Origin: Budorcas taxicolor
Lineage: Eukaryota > Chordata > Mammalia > Artiodactyla > Bovidae
Direction of reading: 5' to 3'
Length of the DNA stretch: 64,000 nucleotides
NCBI RefSeq assembly: GCF_023091745.1
Contig: NC_068915.1
Coordinates: 51,580,001 to 51,644,000 of the forward strand
Shown here: positions 21,676 through 32,540 of the stretch, in pieces
How the letters are laid out: every line of letters begins with the position of its first letter
Position numbering within the stretch: position 1 is the stretch's first letter
Program-made: the position numbers and the translations under genes
The notes under the pieces: generated by a model
The model's database searches: none
Seen by the model: only the letters and a program-made list of their open reading frames with translations
What the model was told of the DNA's origin: nothing

Positions 21676-22796
21676 TACTCTGAAAGTGTAACATATTCAT
21701 TCTCTCACACTTCTCATGCATCAGGATTCTAGTATATTTTCATTGGGCCCTCTGTTCAAGGACTCTCCATGTGTAAGCCAGGGCTGTGATCTCAGCTGAG
21801 GCTCAGGGTCCTTTGTGATTCTCGTTAGTTATTGGCAGAAATCAATTCCTTTTGATTATAAAACTGACATTTGCATTTTCTTGTTAGCTGTTGGCAAGGG
21901 TGGTTTGACATCATAGAAACCTCCAACCAATTCTGTCATCTCCACTCCACAACCAATCCTCTCCACTGAGAGGATCTCTTGCTCCTTCATTTTTTTCTGA
22001 TCTTTTTTAAGAGCTCACCCATGATAATATCCTTAAAACAAATTAAGAAGAAAATATTTCAAGGTATAATATTGAATGTTGAATAAGAGAATAAACTTCA
22101 ATTCTATTGATAATATGCAGTGCTCTTTATCATATGATTTAGCTGATTCTTTCAGTTATTCTCATAGAATCCTTACATTAAACACAAAAACTTGTAAACA
22201 ATTTTATATTTAATTTTGAATCTTTTTATTACCACAATTAACAGTGAGATGTTGGAACTAACAAGTTTATATTTTTCAACATAAGAATATTTTGTGCATC
22301 ATTGAGAGTAAAGCATTCAAATCATTGTGTAAAGTCTGTGGGCACCACAGATGTTAGCAGGTGAATTTTTAATGATTTTTATTTGCATGTGAACAACTGC
22401 ATACAAAAACATAATAGTGTCTCATTAACATTTATTGTTTCTTCAAGGTCAAATGGAGAACATAGTCAACTCTAATTATAGCTATTGTGGACTAGAAGTA
22501 ATATGTTATAAAAAAGTAATGTTTTCAATTTTATTTTCATAGTTTTGATTTGAAATTTTAAAAATATGGCTATCTTCTAAAGTATCAGATTTATAAAATT
22601 TAATGTCAATAGTTGGCATTCATTTTAAACACACATGAGAATATTTTTGCTTGTCATAAAAATTATCTTACTATGATTATTGTTTATGTTGCTATTGAAT
22701 TAAATAAAAAAAAATTTTGTGATAGATTCCAGAAAATCAATCTTTCTCATGAGAGTTTTGGGAAATCCACTTTTTAAACATTTGGGAAATACATGA
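21676..22796. other. Unassigned stretch with a possible old repeat
   Basis: 21700-22010 contains 'gtgatctcagctgaggctca' and 'ttggcagaaatcaattcc', which resemble a mammal-wide ancient interspersed repeat I cannot name with confidence (possibly an old L1M 3' UTR). The rest, to 22796, is AT-rich with no recognised feature. Confidence 0.4.
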
Positions 22797-23030
22797 TTTA
22801 ATGTAGTTGTATATAAGGGATCTCTGAGAGAATTCCTTCAGTACAGTTCAGTTCAGTTCAGTTCAGTCGCTCAGTTGTGTCCGACTCTTTGCGACCCCAT
22901 GAATCACAGCACGCTAGGCTTCCCTGTCCATCACCAACACCTGGAGTTCACTCAAACTCATGTGCATTGAGTCGGGGATGTCATCCAGCCATTTCATCCT
23001 TTGGCGTCCCTTTCTCCTCCTGCCCCCAAT

Positions 23031-23047
23031 CCCCCCCCCCCCCCCCC
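23031..23047. repeat. C17 mononucleotide run
   Basis: Seventeen C where other BovB copies read 'atccctcccagc'. Loss of the interrupting T followed by slippage is the simplest explanation. Confidence 0.95.
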
Positions 23048-23068
23048 AGCATCAGAGTCTTTTTCCAA

Positions 23069-23833
23069 TTAGTCAGTTATTTGCATGAGGTGGCCAAAGT
23101 ATTGGAGTTTCGTCTTCAACATCAGTCCTTCCAGTGAATACTCAGGACTGATCTCCTTCAGGATGGACTGGTTGGATCTCCGTGCAGTCCAAGGGACCCT
23201 CAAGAGTCTTCTGCAACACCACAATTCAAAAGCATCAATTCTTCTGTGCTCAACTTTCTTCACAGTCCAACTCCCACATCCATACATAACCACTGGAAAA
23301 ACCATAGCCTTGACTAGATGGACCTTTGTTGGGAAAGTAATGTCTCTGCTTTTGAATATATTATCTAGGTTGGTCATAACTTTTCTTCCAAGGAGTAAGC
23401 ATCTTTGAATTTCATGGCTGCACTCATCATCTGCAGTGATTTTGGAGCCCCCCAAAATAAAGTCTGACCCTGTTTCCACTGTTTCCCCATCTATTTCCCA
23501 TGAAGTGATGGGATCAGATGCCATGATCTTCATTTTCTGAATGTTGAACTTTAAGCCAACTTTTTCACTCTCCTCTTTCACTTTCATCAAGAAGCTTTTT
23601 ATTTCCTCTTCACTATCTGCCATAAGGGTGGTATCATCTGCATATCTGAGGTTATTGATATTTCTCCTGGAAACCTTGATTCCAGCTTGTGCTTCTTCCA
23701 GCCCAGTGTTTCTCATGACATACTCTGCATAGAAGTTAAATAAGCAGGGTGACAATATACAGCCTTGACGTACTCCTTTTCCTATTTGGAACCAGTTTGT
23801 TGTTCCATGTCCCGTTCTAACAGTTGCTTCCAT
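23069..23833 (-). pseudogene. BovB reverse transcriptase fragment, 254-codon frame
   Basis: Open frame on the minus strand covering the BovB RT from just before motif B. It contains NWFQIGKGVRQGCILSPCLF, the catalytic YADD (residues 64-67, nucleotides 23633-23644), and VMYGCGSWTVKKVEHRR further on. It ends early at a TAG at 23069-23071, before the family's terminal block. Because of the 5' truncation it lacks the endonuclease and RT motif A, so it is not functional despite the intact YADD. Confidence 0.92.
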
Positions 23834-23935
23834 GGTTTAACATAGTTGTATATAGGGGATCTCTTAGAGAATTCCTTAGGGATTCTAAAATAAAAATAAC
23901 CAATAATCAAAAGGACAAGAACTAAAATAGTTCTA

Positions 23936-24143
23936 TTGTTGATTAGTTGCTAAGTCATGTCCAACTCTTTTGTGAGCCTATGGACTCTAGTCCACCTGGC
24001 TTCTCTGTACATGTAATTTTCCAGGCAAGAATACAGGAGCAGGTTGCCATTTACTTCTCCAGATATCTTTCCAAGCCAGAGATCAAGCCTGAATCTCCTG
24101 CATTGGCGAATGAATTCTTTACCATTGGGCCAGCAGGGGAGCT
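23936..24143 (-). mobile_element. Bov-tA SINE, diverged
   Basis: Reversed Bov-tA: 'tagttgctaagtcatgtcc', 'ttttccaggcaagaatac', 'gcaggttgccatttactt', ending 'gccagcaggggagctc'. Lies 58 bp beyond the BovB duplication. Confidence 0.9.
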
Positions 24144-24458
24144 CTAGAGATGGGTTAGTCTTATACGCTTCTTCTCTTTGCTCTCTTTTCCTGTTTCCAT
24201 CAATTCTTTTTTTCCTTTTCTTTCATATTCTCTTATCTCTTTTCTTTTCTTCCTCCTTCTCTCTCTACTTCTAACTTCTATAATTCATACAAACACAATC
24301 TCTTAACTTTAACCTGAATCCTCATAGCTTCATTTTGCACATATACTTCCCTTAAACACATTCATTTGTTTACTACTTTTTTATGCTTATTTTTACATTT
24401 GTCACTATTGGACGGTTTACTCTAAATCAGTGGGGAAAGGACAGATTACTCATTTTCT
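24144..24458. other. Pyrimidine-rich tract and flank
   Basis: 24168-24280 is almost entirely C and T on the plus strand, a polypyrimidine tract that is not a clean microsatellite. The remainder to 24458 is AT-rich and unrecognised. Confidence 0.7.
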
Positions 24459-24656
24459 GCATCTTATGACACAGTGGTAGAGAATCTGCCTTCCAAGCAG
24501 GAGATGCAGGTTGGATTCCTGGGGTTGGGATCCCCTGGAAAAGGAAGTGGCAACTCAATCCTGTATTCTTGCCTGGGAAATCCCATGGACAGAGAAGTCT
24601 GGTGGGCTACAGTCCATGAGGTCACAAAAGAATCAGACATGACTTAGTGACTAAAC
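24459..24656 (+). mobile_element. Bov-tA SINE, diverged
   Basis: Sense Bov-tA with a worn head ('gacacagtggtagagaatc'), then 'ggttggattcctgggg', 'attcttgcctgggaaatccc', ending 'gacttagtgactaaac' and a CAAAACAACAG tail. Confidence 0.9.
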
Positions 24657-25439
24657 AAAACAACAGCAAATATTACAGTGAGAGACAGACAATAAACAAT
24701 GAAGAGTAAATTATATACTATGCAAGGAAATCATGAACATTATGAAAAATGCTAGAGAATAAAGATAGAGTGACTCAGAAATAGGCTTGGTAGTAAATTT
24801 CAATTATAAGTTAAGTAATCAGGGAAATTATATCTCATTGTCAACTTTTTGTGTGTTCCTCAAGTACAGTTTTCAGAGTGAAAATATGATTGATCTAACT
24901 CAGGTTACTATAAATTTTCATTTTATATTCAGGCAGTTGAATAGTTTATGTGGCATTTGCTAAGTAGTCATACTCTTCTATAAATCTGTATATAGTGATT
25001 TATTTGTCATAAAAATACTAAACCAGAAATATCCTAAAAAAGTATTCCTTTGGTGAAGACTTTTATATCAAAGATTATTAGTCTATTTATCAAGAGCTCA
25101 GTTTTCAGTATACATACAAGGAGATTATACTCAATCACTTGCATTCTTTTTTCCCAGAGTCTTTTCCTGTATATAAATCACTGGATAGATAGGGGCTTAA
25201 TTTGTCCCCATTCAGAAATAAAAAGCCTGCTGTTCACCATCCTCCACCCTATCTAATTCACTGGTAAATATTGCCCCTAGGCCAAGTGAAAGATTCCCAG
25301 AATGATAAACAGAACTTGAAACCATGACTAGTAGTTAGCTTCCCCAAAGGTGAATCATTAGCATATACTGTTTCATTTCATTTGTTTAGGTTATACGACT
25401 GGAAGATTTGGGGGGCAGTTTAAAGCCTGACAGGATTCG
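24657..25439. other. Unassigned AT-rich stretch
   Basis: No repeat family, RNA gene or coding frame recognised. The right part may be an unrecognisable extension of the ERV scrap that follows. Confidence 0.5.
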
Positions 25440-25740
25440 GAGCTACTTTCTTCAAAGACTTCAATATGAATGTTTCTTCTGAAACCAGTCAAGCTAACGA
25501 CTTTTCCTGAATTTTGTGCTCTAAGGAAGGAACTATCATAATATCATCAATATAGTGCTACTACTCGTATTAATGGATAACAAATCCAAGTCTTGCCTCC
25601 ATAGATTATGGCAACAGGCTGATGAACAATGTATAATGACCTTCATTTGTGAAAATGCAATATCTATCTAGTTATTCTGAGAGATAGAGGTTTCAAAGAT
25701 GGCAATGGATCCAAGTTTCTGATATCTGACATTATTTGGA
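25440..25740 (-). pseudogene. Antisense retroviral pol (RT) remnant with YIDD
   Basis: On the minus strand, codons at 25543-25554 read YIDD within HYIDDIM, the retroviral RT active site. Before it (toward 25600) is RLGFVIH-type text containing 'gacttggat', in the position of the RDLD-like stretch that precedes the motif in ERVL-type pol. Farther upstream 'atattgcattttcac' lies where retroviral RTs have a hydrophobic FAF-like segment. Stops and frameshifts are frequent, including two TAG codons just before YIDD. It lies opposite in strand to the ERV at 18.8-21.7 kb, so it is a separate insertion or an inverted piece. Boundaries are rough. Confidence 0.5.
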
Positions 25741-26605
25741 TTATAATTTCAATATACCTTCTGTTGAAGAGTAGATTTTTCCAGAGCAGAACCAAGATTC
25801 AGAGTATATCTCTTATGAAAATGGAAAAGCCAAGCAAAAGTCTCTACATAAATTTTAAAAAGAAAAACCATTCCCTAAAAGGGTAAATCTGAAGAATGCT
25901 TAAAGAACACATATACCTTTAATTAAAAATGATGTCTTATAAATTTTTGAAAGCTTAGAGCCTAGCACAGTATCTTGAATATATTCAGTACTTATGAAAT
26001 GAAATATCTTTTTATTGCTTGAATAAAAATAATCATTTCAACAAGTTAATTTTGGAATTACCATTGGCGGGAGTGGAGATGGAGAGAAAGAAAACACAAA
26101 ATGTTATTCCACTTTACCACTCTACATTTAATAGGATCTTTCTGCTTAACTACTCCACATCTCATGAATACCTAAGCATGGCTCCTTCTGTTCTGAGCAA
26201 TAACAGTGGCTGATGTCCTAATAAAGATGTGCTAAGCTCTCTCAAACCCAAGTTGAGTTGTCAAACTGAAGAGCACATGCCAACTGCTGTCTCCTGTGTA
26301 CTTAGGATTTAAACTATGTTCTGTCCACAGCAAAACAGTCTTCAAAACGAATATACTACCATACTAGAGCAATATTGCATTTTGGGCATATCGTGGCATT
26401 TCACTCTTGAGACAAAAAGCCTCTAAGTTGTTTTTTTTTATAATTAAAAAAAAATCATATTCTAAAGGGCACTGAAGCAAACAGTTCAGTTCTGCAGAAA
26501 TTTTTGAAACTGTCATCTCTAAACTTGGCAGAAAACCATTGTTTATGGCTATCATAAAGCCAATGGTAATTTATGTGAATTTATTAATGGTGTCCTAGAA
26601 ATAAT
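25741..26605. other. Unassigned AT-rich stretch
   Basis: Nothing recognised; poly-T and poly-A runs near 26431-26455. Confidence 0.55.
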
Positions 26606-26906
26606 AGCTCTCATACCTCAGTTGGTAAAGAATCTTCCTCCAATTCTGGAGACCCTGATTCGATTTCTGGGTCAGGAAGATCCCCTGGAGAAAGGATAGG
26701 CTACCCACTCCAGTATTCTTGGGTCTCCCTTGTAGCTCAGCTGGTAAATAATCTGCCTGCAATGCAGGAGACCTGGGTTCAATCCCTGGGTTGGAAAGAT
26801 CCCCTGGAGAAGGGAAAGGCTACCCACTCCAGTGTTCTGGCCTGGAGAATTCCATGGACATAGTCCATGGAGTCTCATAGAATCAGACACGACTAAGCAA
26901 CTTTCA
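26606..26906 (+). mobile_element. Bov-tA SINE with duplicated tRNA-like head
   Basis: A head plus short body (26606-26720, 'cctcagttggtaaag' to 'ctccagtattctt') is joined directly to a complete Bov-tA (26721-26906, 'gggtctcccttgtagctcag' to 'gactaagcaactttcag'). The same architecture with the same junction occurs reversed at 50157-50484, so this is a dimeric subfamily. A purine tail A10-(GAAA)n follows to 26938. Confidence 0.93.
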
Positions 26907-26938
26907 GAAAAAAAAAAGAAAGAAAGAGAGAAAGAAAA
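26907..26938. repeat. A10-(GAAA)n purine tail
   Basis: Simple purine tract directly after the SINE; probably its decayed A-rich tail. Confidence 0.9.
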
Positions 26939-27010
26939 TGATAAATGATGTTTGTTCTATGTTATATCAAATTTAAATTGTACTCAATATTCTTACCTCT
27001 ATTAATGTAT

Positions 27011-27129
27011 ATGAATACTGCAGTGGGTAGTCTATACCTTCTCCAGCCAATCTTATTGATCCAGGAATCAAACTGGGGTCCTCTGCATTGGAGGCAGATT
27101 TTTTGCCAACTGAGCTATCAGGGAAGCCC
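27011..27129 (-). mobile_element. Bov-tA SINE head fragment
   Basis: Reversed head only: 'gaatactgcagtgggtag', 'ccaggaatcaaactgggg', 'gcattggaggcagatttttt', ending 'gagctatcagggaagccc'. The BovA body is missing; the element stops in the 'ccactccagtattc' block, the same point where the first head of the dimers ends. Confidence 0.9.
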
Positions 27130-27134
27130 AAATA

Positions 27135-27275
27135 TATATGCAGTGTGTATTTATTGCAAATAAATATCTATATATTAATATATTTACATATATAGTTATA
27201 CATATATATGGATGTATTTACTCATATGGAGATTATGTGTAATATATAGATAGCTACAGCTATACATTTTTATAT
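27135..27275. repeat. AT-rich low-complexity tract
   Basis: Imperfect (TA)n and TATG-type repeats between two retroelements. Confidence 0.8.
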
Positions 27276-27993
27276 CAGTTCAGTTCAGTTTAGTCGCTCA
27301 GTCATGTCTGACTCTTTGCAACCCCATGAACCGCAGCACGACAGGCCTCTCTGTCCATCACCAACTCCCTGAGTCAACCCAAACTCATGTCCATTGAGTT
27401 GGTGATGCCATCCAGCCATCTCATTCTCTGTCATTCCCTTCTCCTCCTGTGCTCAATCTTTTTCAGCATCAGGGTCTTTTCAGATGAGTCAGCTCTTCGC
27501 ATGAGGTGGCCAAAGTATTGGACTTTCCGCTTCAACATCAGTCTTTCCAATGAACACCCAGGACTGATTTCCTTCTGGGTGGACTGGTTGGATGTCCTTG
27601 CAGTCTGAGGGACTCTCAAGAGTCTTCTCCAACACCACAGTTCAAAAGCATCAATTCTTCAGCACTCAGCTTTCTTTATAGTCCAACTCCCACATCCATA
27701 CATGACCACTGGAAAAACCATAGCCTTGACTAGATGGACATTTGTTGACAAAGTAATGTCTCTGCTTTTGAATATGCTGTCTAGGTTGGTCAGAACTTTC
27801 CTTCCAAGGAGTAAGCGTCTTTTAATTTCATGGCTGCAGTCACCATCTGCAGTGATTTTGGAGCCCAGAAAAATAAAGTCAGCCACTGTTTCTGTTTCCC
27901 CATCTATTTGCCATGAAGTGATGGGACCAGATACCATGATATTCCTTTTCTGAATGTTGAACTTTAAGCCAACTTTTTCACTCTCCTCTTTCA
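27276..27993 (-). mobile_element. BovB LINE 3' fragment
   Basis: Minus-strand BovB from repeated CAGTT units at 27276 to a 5' truncation at 27993, just downstream of the RT active site in element order. Frames survive at 27659-27994 (111 codons, QIDGETETVADFIFLGSKI and GSWTIKKAEC) and 27431-27619. Flanks 'catttttatat' (27265-27275) and 'catttttgtatat' (27992-28004) are a probable duplication. Confidence 0.95.
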
Positions 27994-28211
27994 TTTTTGT
28001 ATATATTTAAATAAATATATTTAAATTTTGCCCAGTAAGGTAATAGTGTTAATTCTTATTCTTTTAATTTAATCTAGGTGGAAAAAACAGAGTACTTTTA
28101 AGATTTATTTTTATCAAAGACAGTGAAATCTTAGTTTGAAGAGGCAAGGTGACATCATCATAAAAATTTGACTGATAATGGATGAAACCACACAGATGAA
28201 AGAAAGAAGTT

Positions 28212-28767
28212 ATTGTTGTTCAGTTGCTAAGCAGTGTTTGACTCTGCAACCCCATGGACTGAGAACACATCAGGCTTACCTGTCCTTCACTCTCTACTCT
28301 TCACATCAGGTGGCCAGAGTATTGGAGTATTGGAACTTCAGCATCATTTTTTTCAGCGAAGATTCAGGGTAGGTTTCCTTTAAGATTGCTTGGTTTAATC
28401 TACTTGCAGTCCAAGAGATTCTCAAGAGTGTTCTCCAGTACCACAATTCTAAAGCATCAGTTTTTCGGCGCTCAGCCTTCTTTATGGTCCAGCTGTCACA
28501 TCTGTGCATGACTACTGGAAAAAACAAAATTTTGACTAAAGGTCAGCTGAGTGATATCTCTGTTTTTTAATATGATGCCTATGTTTGTCATAGCTTTTCT
28601 TCCAAGGACCAAGAGAGTCTTTTAACTTCATTGCTGCAGTCATCATCTGCAGTGATTTAGGAGCCCAAGAAAAGAAAATTTATTGCTGTTTCCACTTATT
28701 TCCCATCTATTGCTATGAAGTGATGGGACTGGATGCCATGATTTTTGTTTTTTGAATGTTGTTTTAA
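28212..28767 (-). mobile_element. BovB LINE 3' fragment, old, with deletion
   Basis: Minus-strand BovB starting 'attgttgttcagttgctaag' and ending in 'tttgaatgttg'. About 100 bp are missing between 'cctgtccttcactctct' (28285) and 'actcttcacatcagg' (28296), where complete copies carry the 'gtgatgccatccagcc' region. A 73-codon frame survives at 28306-28527. Confidence 0.93.
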
Positions 28768-28768
28768 G

Positions 28769-28848
28769 AATTTATTAATAAGAAAATTATTGATAAATAC
28801 CTAAGAATTAAAAATTTATTAATAAGGAATTTATTGATAAATACCTAA
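28769..28848. repeat. Two-copy tandem duplication, 44-bp period
   Basis: A 36-bp core at 28769-28804 recurs at 28813-28848 with two mismatches ('aatttattaataag' ... 'attgataaatacctaa'). It lies directly against the 5'-truncated edge of the BovB. Confidence 0.95.
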
Positions 28849-29957
28849 CAACAATTATTATTTTTCATTTGTATAGGAATTGACTTTTGCTTGCTTCTTT
28901 AAATTTTAATTATTTAAAAATAAATATATATATGTATTTGAAAGATCAGCAAAATTCTGGATAGCCTATTGAAGTAATATACATGAAATTCACCTGCTTC
29001 TTTTACTTTACTTATTTTTCTCTGAGATGTTTCTATGCTTATGTGACTGTTTTAATTAATAATTTTATTTTGTTCATGTTGTAGTGTGATTATTTATTTT
29101 TTCATGCAGAGTTTCTATTTACATTTTGCCAACTGTTTAACCAAAATCAAAATGAGTCTTTGAAAGAAAGTTACTTCTTGATAGGGAAATATAGGAGAAT
29201 TCCCTAAAAGTGTAAACTCCAGTGCATCATCAAAGAGGGTATAGTTAAGTGACTCTTGTAAAAGTGCATTAAAATCCTGAATAATCTTTCTAATTCTAGT
29301 AAATACAGCACAAACAAACAAACAAACAAACAAACAAGCAAAAGACCTCAAATGTATATAAAAGTAAGGCAGATTGCAGCTTTAATTTTCTAGATAATTG
29401 AGGATTGTGAGAAATTGTTATAGAAGAACTAGCAAAACTGCCAGGACACTTCAATGTGAAAGGACAAAAGTAAAAAAGAACTAACTGAATGTGAATAGAA
29501 GCTATCTCAGCAAGGTGATCTTGGATTAAACCTCTGATCAATCCAAAGCAAGCTCAGAAAAACTAAATTTGTCATCACCACAGATCTCAGTATTTTGTGA
29601 TGTAGAATCATGTTATACCAAGATAACATCTAAGCTTTCATCCACGTTTCACTCTATTTCTGGCATTTCAGCACATCCTAGAAGAGCAAAGCATTCTCTC
29701 TCTCTTTCATTCTCTGTCCTTTTTGCCTTGTATAGCTTGTGGCAGTTAGAATCCTTTAACATATCTAGGTGATGCAATACGAAAATTCACATATTAATTT
29801 AACACATTTCAGACAACTAGAAGTGACTTCTGAAGCTTGAGAAAGCCATACTCACAAATGAAAAATGATGTTCCCAACAAGAAAATTAGTTTAAAGAAAG
29901 AATTATTTTCTTCTTGTATAATAGATATGTAAGTTAATTTGGGGGGAAAAAACGTAA
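28849..29957. other. AT-rich stretch with (CAAA)6
   Basis: No repeat family or gene recognised apart from the CAAA microsatellite at 29311-29336. Two overlapping minus-strand frames (29115-29351 and 29296-29541) owe part of their length to that tract. Confidence 0.55.
29311..29336. repeat. (CAAA)6 microsatellite
   Basis: Six CAAA units, the array ending in 'caagca'. Confidence 0.97.
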
Positions 29958-30199
29958 TATGGTTGTCCCTTGAACAACACAGGTTTGAACTGTGTAGGTC
30001 TATTTACATGTGGATTTTTCTCTTCAGACATTTTTCAATAGTCAATACTACAGCATTGGAAACTTCTCAGTGTTTCAATACAGAACCACAGTTACAGAAG
30101 AACTGCATATTCGAAGGGCAAACATTATTTATACACAAATTTCCCAGCACTGAATGACAGCATCCCTAACTCTCAAGTTGTTCCAAAGTTCAGCTGTAA
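29958..30199 (-). mobile_element. Tigger2-like DNA transposon, non-autonomous
   Basis: The left end 'ggttgtcccttgaacaacac' and right end 'caagttgttccaaagttcag' are imperfect inverted repeats of the Tigger2 type, followed inward by 'ggtttgaactgtgtaggtc' (the reversed Tigger2 3' end). TA dinucleotides lie at both edges, as expected for mariner/Tigger insertion. The roughly 240-bp length and lack of a transposase make it an internally deleted derivative. Confidence 0.75.
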
Positions 30200-31681
30200 T
30201 TTATTGACAAGACTTAAAAGTAATGTCAAGGAAGTTATCTCTAATGTTCAACCACATATTCATTAACACATAAGCTAGCATACAACAAACACTTGGCATC
30301 CATTTTTTGATAGATCATAATCTAAATACTGGATATATATCCCTTAGCTTTAGAGAGTTTGTTGTTTAGATGATATTAACCTCAAGACTCTCAGAGATGG
30401 CATTTTGTCTCATCTCCAAATGATCTTGAATTATTTGAAATGTAGTCTTAAATTATCAAACAAACTTTTGAAAAAATATGTATTTCATGATATCGGTAGT
30501 TGCACAATACCCTGGGTAAAATATTCCTCTGCCAAGCCATGCTAAAAACTGTTTTTAAATTAAGTTAACAAACGTTGTGAAGACCAAAATAAATAATAAG
30601 GACTTTGTCATTATAAGTGTTAAAAATCATGTTGACAATAATCATGAAATATTTTTTGATGATTCAATAAAGGGATACATGCAATAATAAATGATTCCTC
30701 AAGGAAATGTTATATTCATAATGAAATATTAAGAAATAAAGCTAAGTAAGTATAACAAGAAAGGATGAAAAAATGCAAAAAGGGGTAAATACTCTCCTAT
30801 TCTCTTATATTTTAAAAAATTTTATCTTTCTTCTTTCACTTAACATTTTTGTCCTATGAGTATTTTAACATGTAATGTGAGACCTCTGAATATGCCACAT
30901 TTTTCTGTTTATATCTCAACTAAGGCTAGATAAGTAGTAAATGTACAGTAACAGTTTATTGATGATGTTGAACAGAATGATCATAATTTTAGTCTATTTT
31001 TATATCATTTTTAGTTTACATGCTCCATTCACTATATATCTTTATTTTTTCTTTTGATAACTAATATCAGTAACTAATCTAAACTCTTTGGTAATAAATA
31101 TACTCCTAACACTAAGATATTCATGAATTTATTCATTAAAATGTAAAGAATTTAAGGAAGCATATTGCAGGGGGAAAAAACCATACTTACAAGATTGTTT
31201 AGAAATACTGTCTATGCTGAAAACAGATACTTTGAAACTTTAACAAAATTAACAAAGTTGTAGTTTAGTTTTTGAGTCATAAATATGATTATAAGAGGAT
31301 AAAGAGACAGAGAAAGATAATAAACCATATGTATGTTTTAAATTTAAATAACTTTCATAAACTGCTTTCAAAATATTTCAACTTACTTAACATTACTTTA
31401 TGTAAATGTTTAAATATTCAAAATCTGTACATTTCCTAGATACACTAACATCTGATAAGGTGCTAGCATATGTTGGGACTGTAATTATTTAAATGTCTAG
31501 AATAAAAATTTCACTCTCTGTGAAAACAATGAAAACATGATAGAACACAAAATATACCATTTTCAGTGTTTTACTTTTTATAAATATATTAAAATAATCA
31601 CTTGTGGTTTAATTATAGAAACATTTAACTAACAGCACATTTTAATTATTCTTAATTATTCAAGGACTGCACATTTGTTAT
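30200..31681. other. AT-rich stretch without recognised feature
   Basis: About 1.5 kb of AT-rich DNA. No repeat family, RNA gene or frame worth naming. Confidence 0.5.
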
Positions 31682-32540
31682 GCTGCTGTTGTTGTTGTTC
31701 AGTCACTCAGTTGTATCCGACTCTTTGCGACTCCATGGACTGCAGCACACCAAGCTTCGCTGTCCTTCTCTATCTCCCAGAGTTTGCTCAAACTCACGTT
31801 CATTGAGTCAATGATGCCCTGTAACCATCTCATCCTCTGTCACCCCCTTCTCCTCTTGCCCTCCATCTTTCCCAGCATCAGAGTCTTTTCTAATAAGTTG
31901 GCACTTCACATCAGGCAGGCAAAGTATTGGAGATTTAGCTTCCATATCAGTCTTTCAGAGGGATATTCAGGGTTAATTTTGTTTAGGATTGACTGATTTA
32001 ATCTCCTTGCTGTCCAAGGGACTCTCAAGAATCTTCTCCAGCAGTTCAAAAGTATCAATTCTACAGTGCTCAGCTTTCTTTATGAACCAACTCTCACATC
32101 CATAAGTGACTACTGAAAAACAGAACAAAACAAAACAAGACATAGTTTTGACTATATGGACTTTATCAGCAAATTGATGTCTCTGATTTTTAATATGCTG
32201 GCTAGGTTTGTCATAGCTTTACTTCCAAGGAGCAAGAGTGTTTTAATTTCATGGTTACTGTCCACAATGATTTTGGAGACCAAGAAAATAAAGTCTCTCA
32301 CTGTTTCCATTGTTTTCCCATCTATTTGCCATGAAATGATGGGACCAGATGCCGTGATCTTATTTTTTTTAATATTGAGTTTTAAGCCAGCTTTTTCACT
32401 CTTCTCTTTCAGCTTCACCAAGAGTTTCTTTATTCCCTTTTGCTTTATGCCATTAGGATGGTGTCATTTGCATATCTGAGGTATTTGATATTTCTGCCAA
32501 GCAATCTTGATTCCAGCTTAAACTTCATCCAGTCCCACAG
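31682..32540 (-). mobile_element. BovB LINE 3' fragment, old
   Basis: Minus-strand BovB of an older type starting with (GTT)n ('gctgttgttgttgttcag') rather than CAGTT repeats. It runs through the 3' UTR into RT coding and ends near 'tccagtcccacag'. A short 'aaaacagaacaaaacaaaac' insertion lies at 32115-32136. The active site reads YAND (32463-32474). An 89-codon frame remains at 32152-32421. Confidence 0.94.

Larger units (their letters stand above)
22839..23835 (-). mobile_element. BovB LINE 3' fragment with 42-bp target-site duplication
   Basis: Minus-strand BovB, 3' end first: repeated CAGTT units at 22839-22865, then 3' UTR and RT coding to a 5' truncation at 'ggaagcaactgttagaac' (reverse sense) near 23833. 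It is flanked by a 42-bp direct repeat at 22797-22838 and 23836-23877 with four mismatches. A C17 run at 23031-23047 lies in the 3' region. Confidence 0.97.

Noticed and set aside
22839..22865. CAGTT tandem units at BovB ends as a CRISPR-like or regulatory array
   Set aside because: Short 5-bp units are the normal 3' terminus of BovB and recur at 39141, 56070 and elsewhere.
27135..27275. AT-rich tract as an origin or matrix attachment region
   Set aside because: Low-complexity DNA is common in the window and nothing specific supports such a role.
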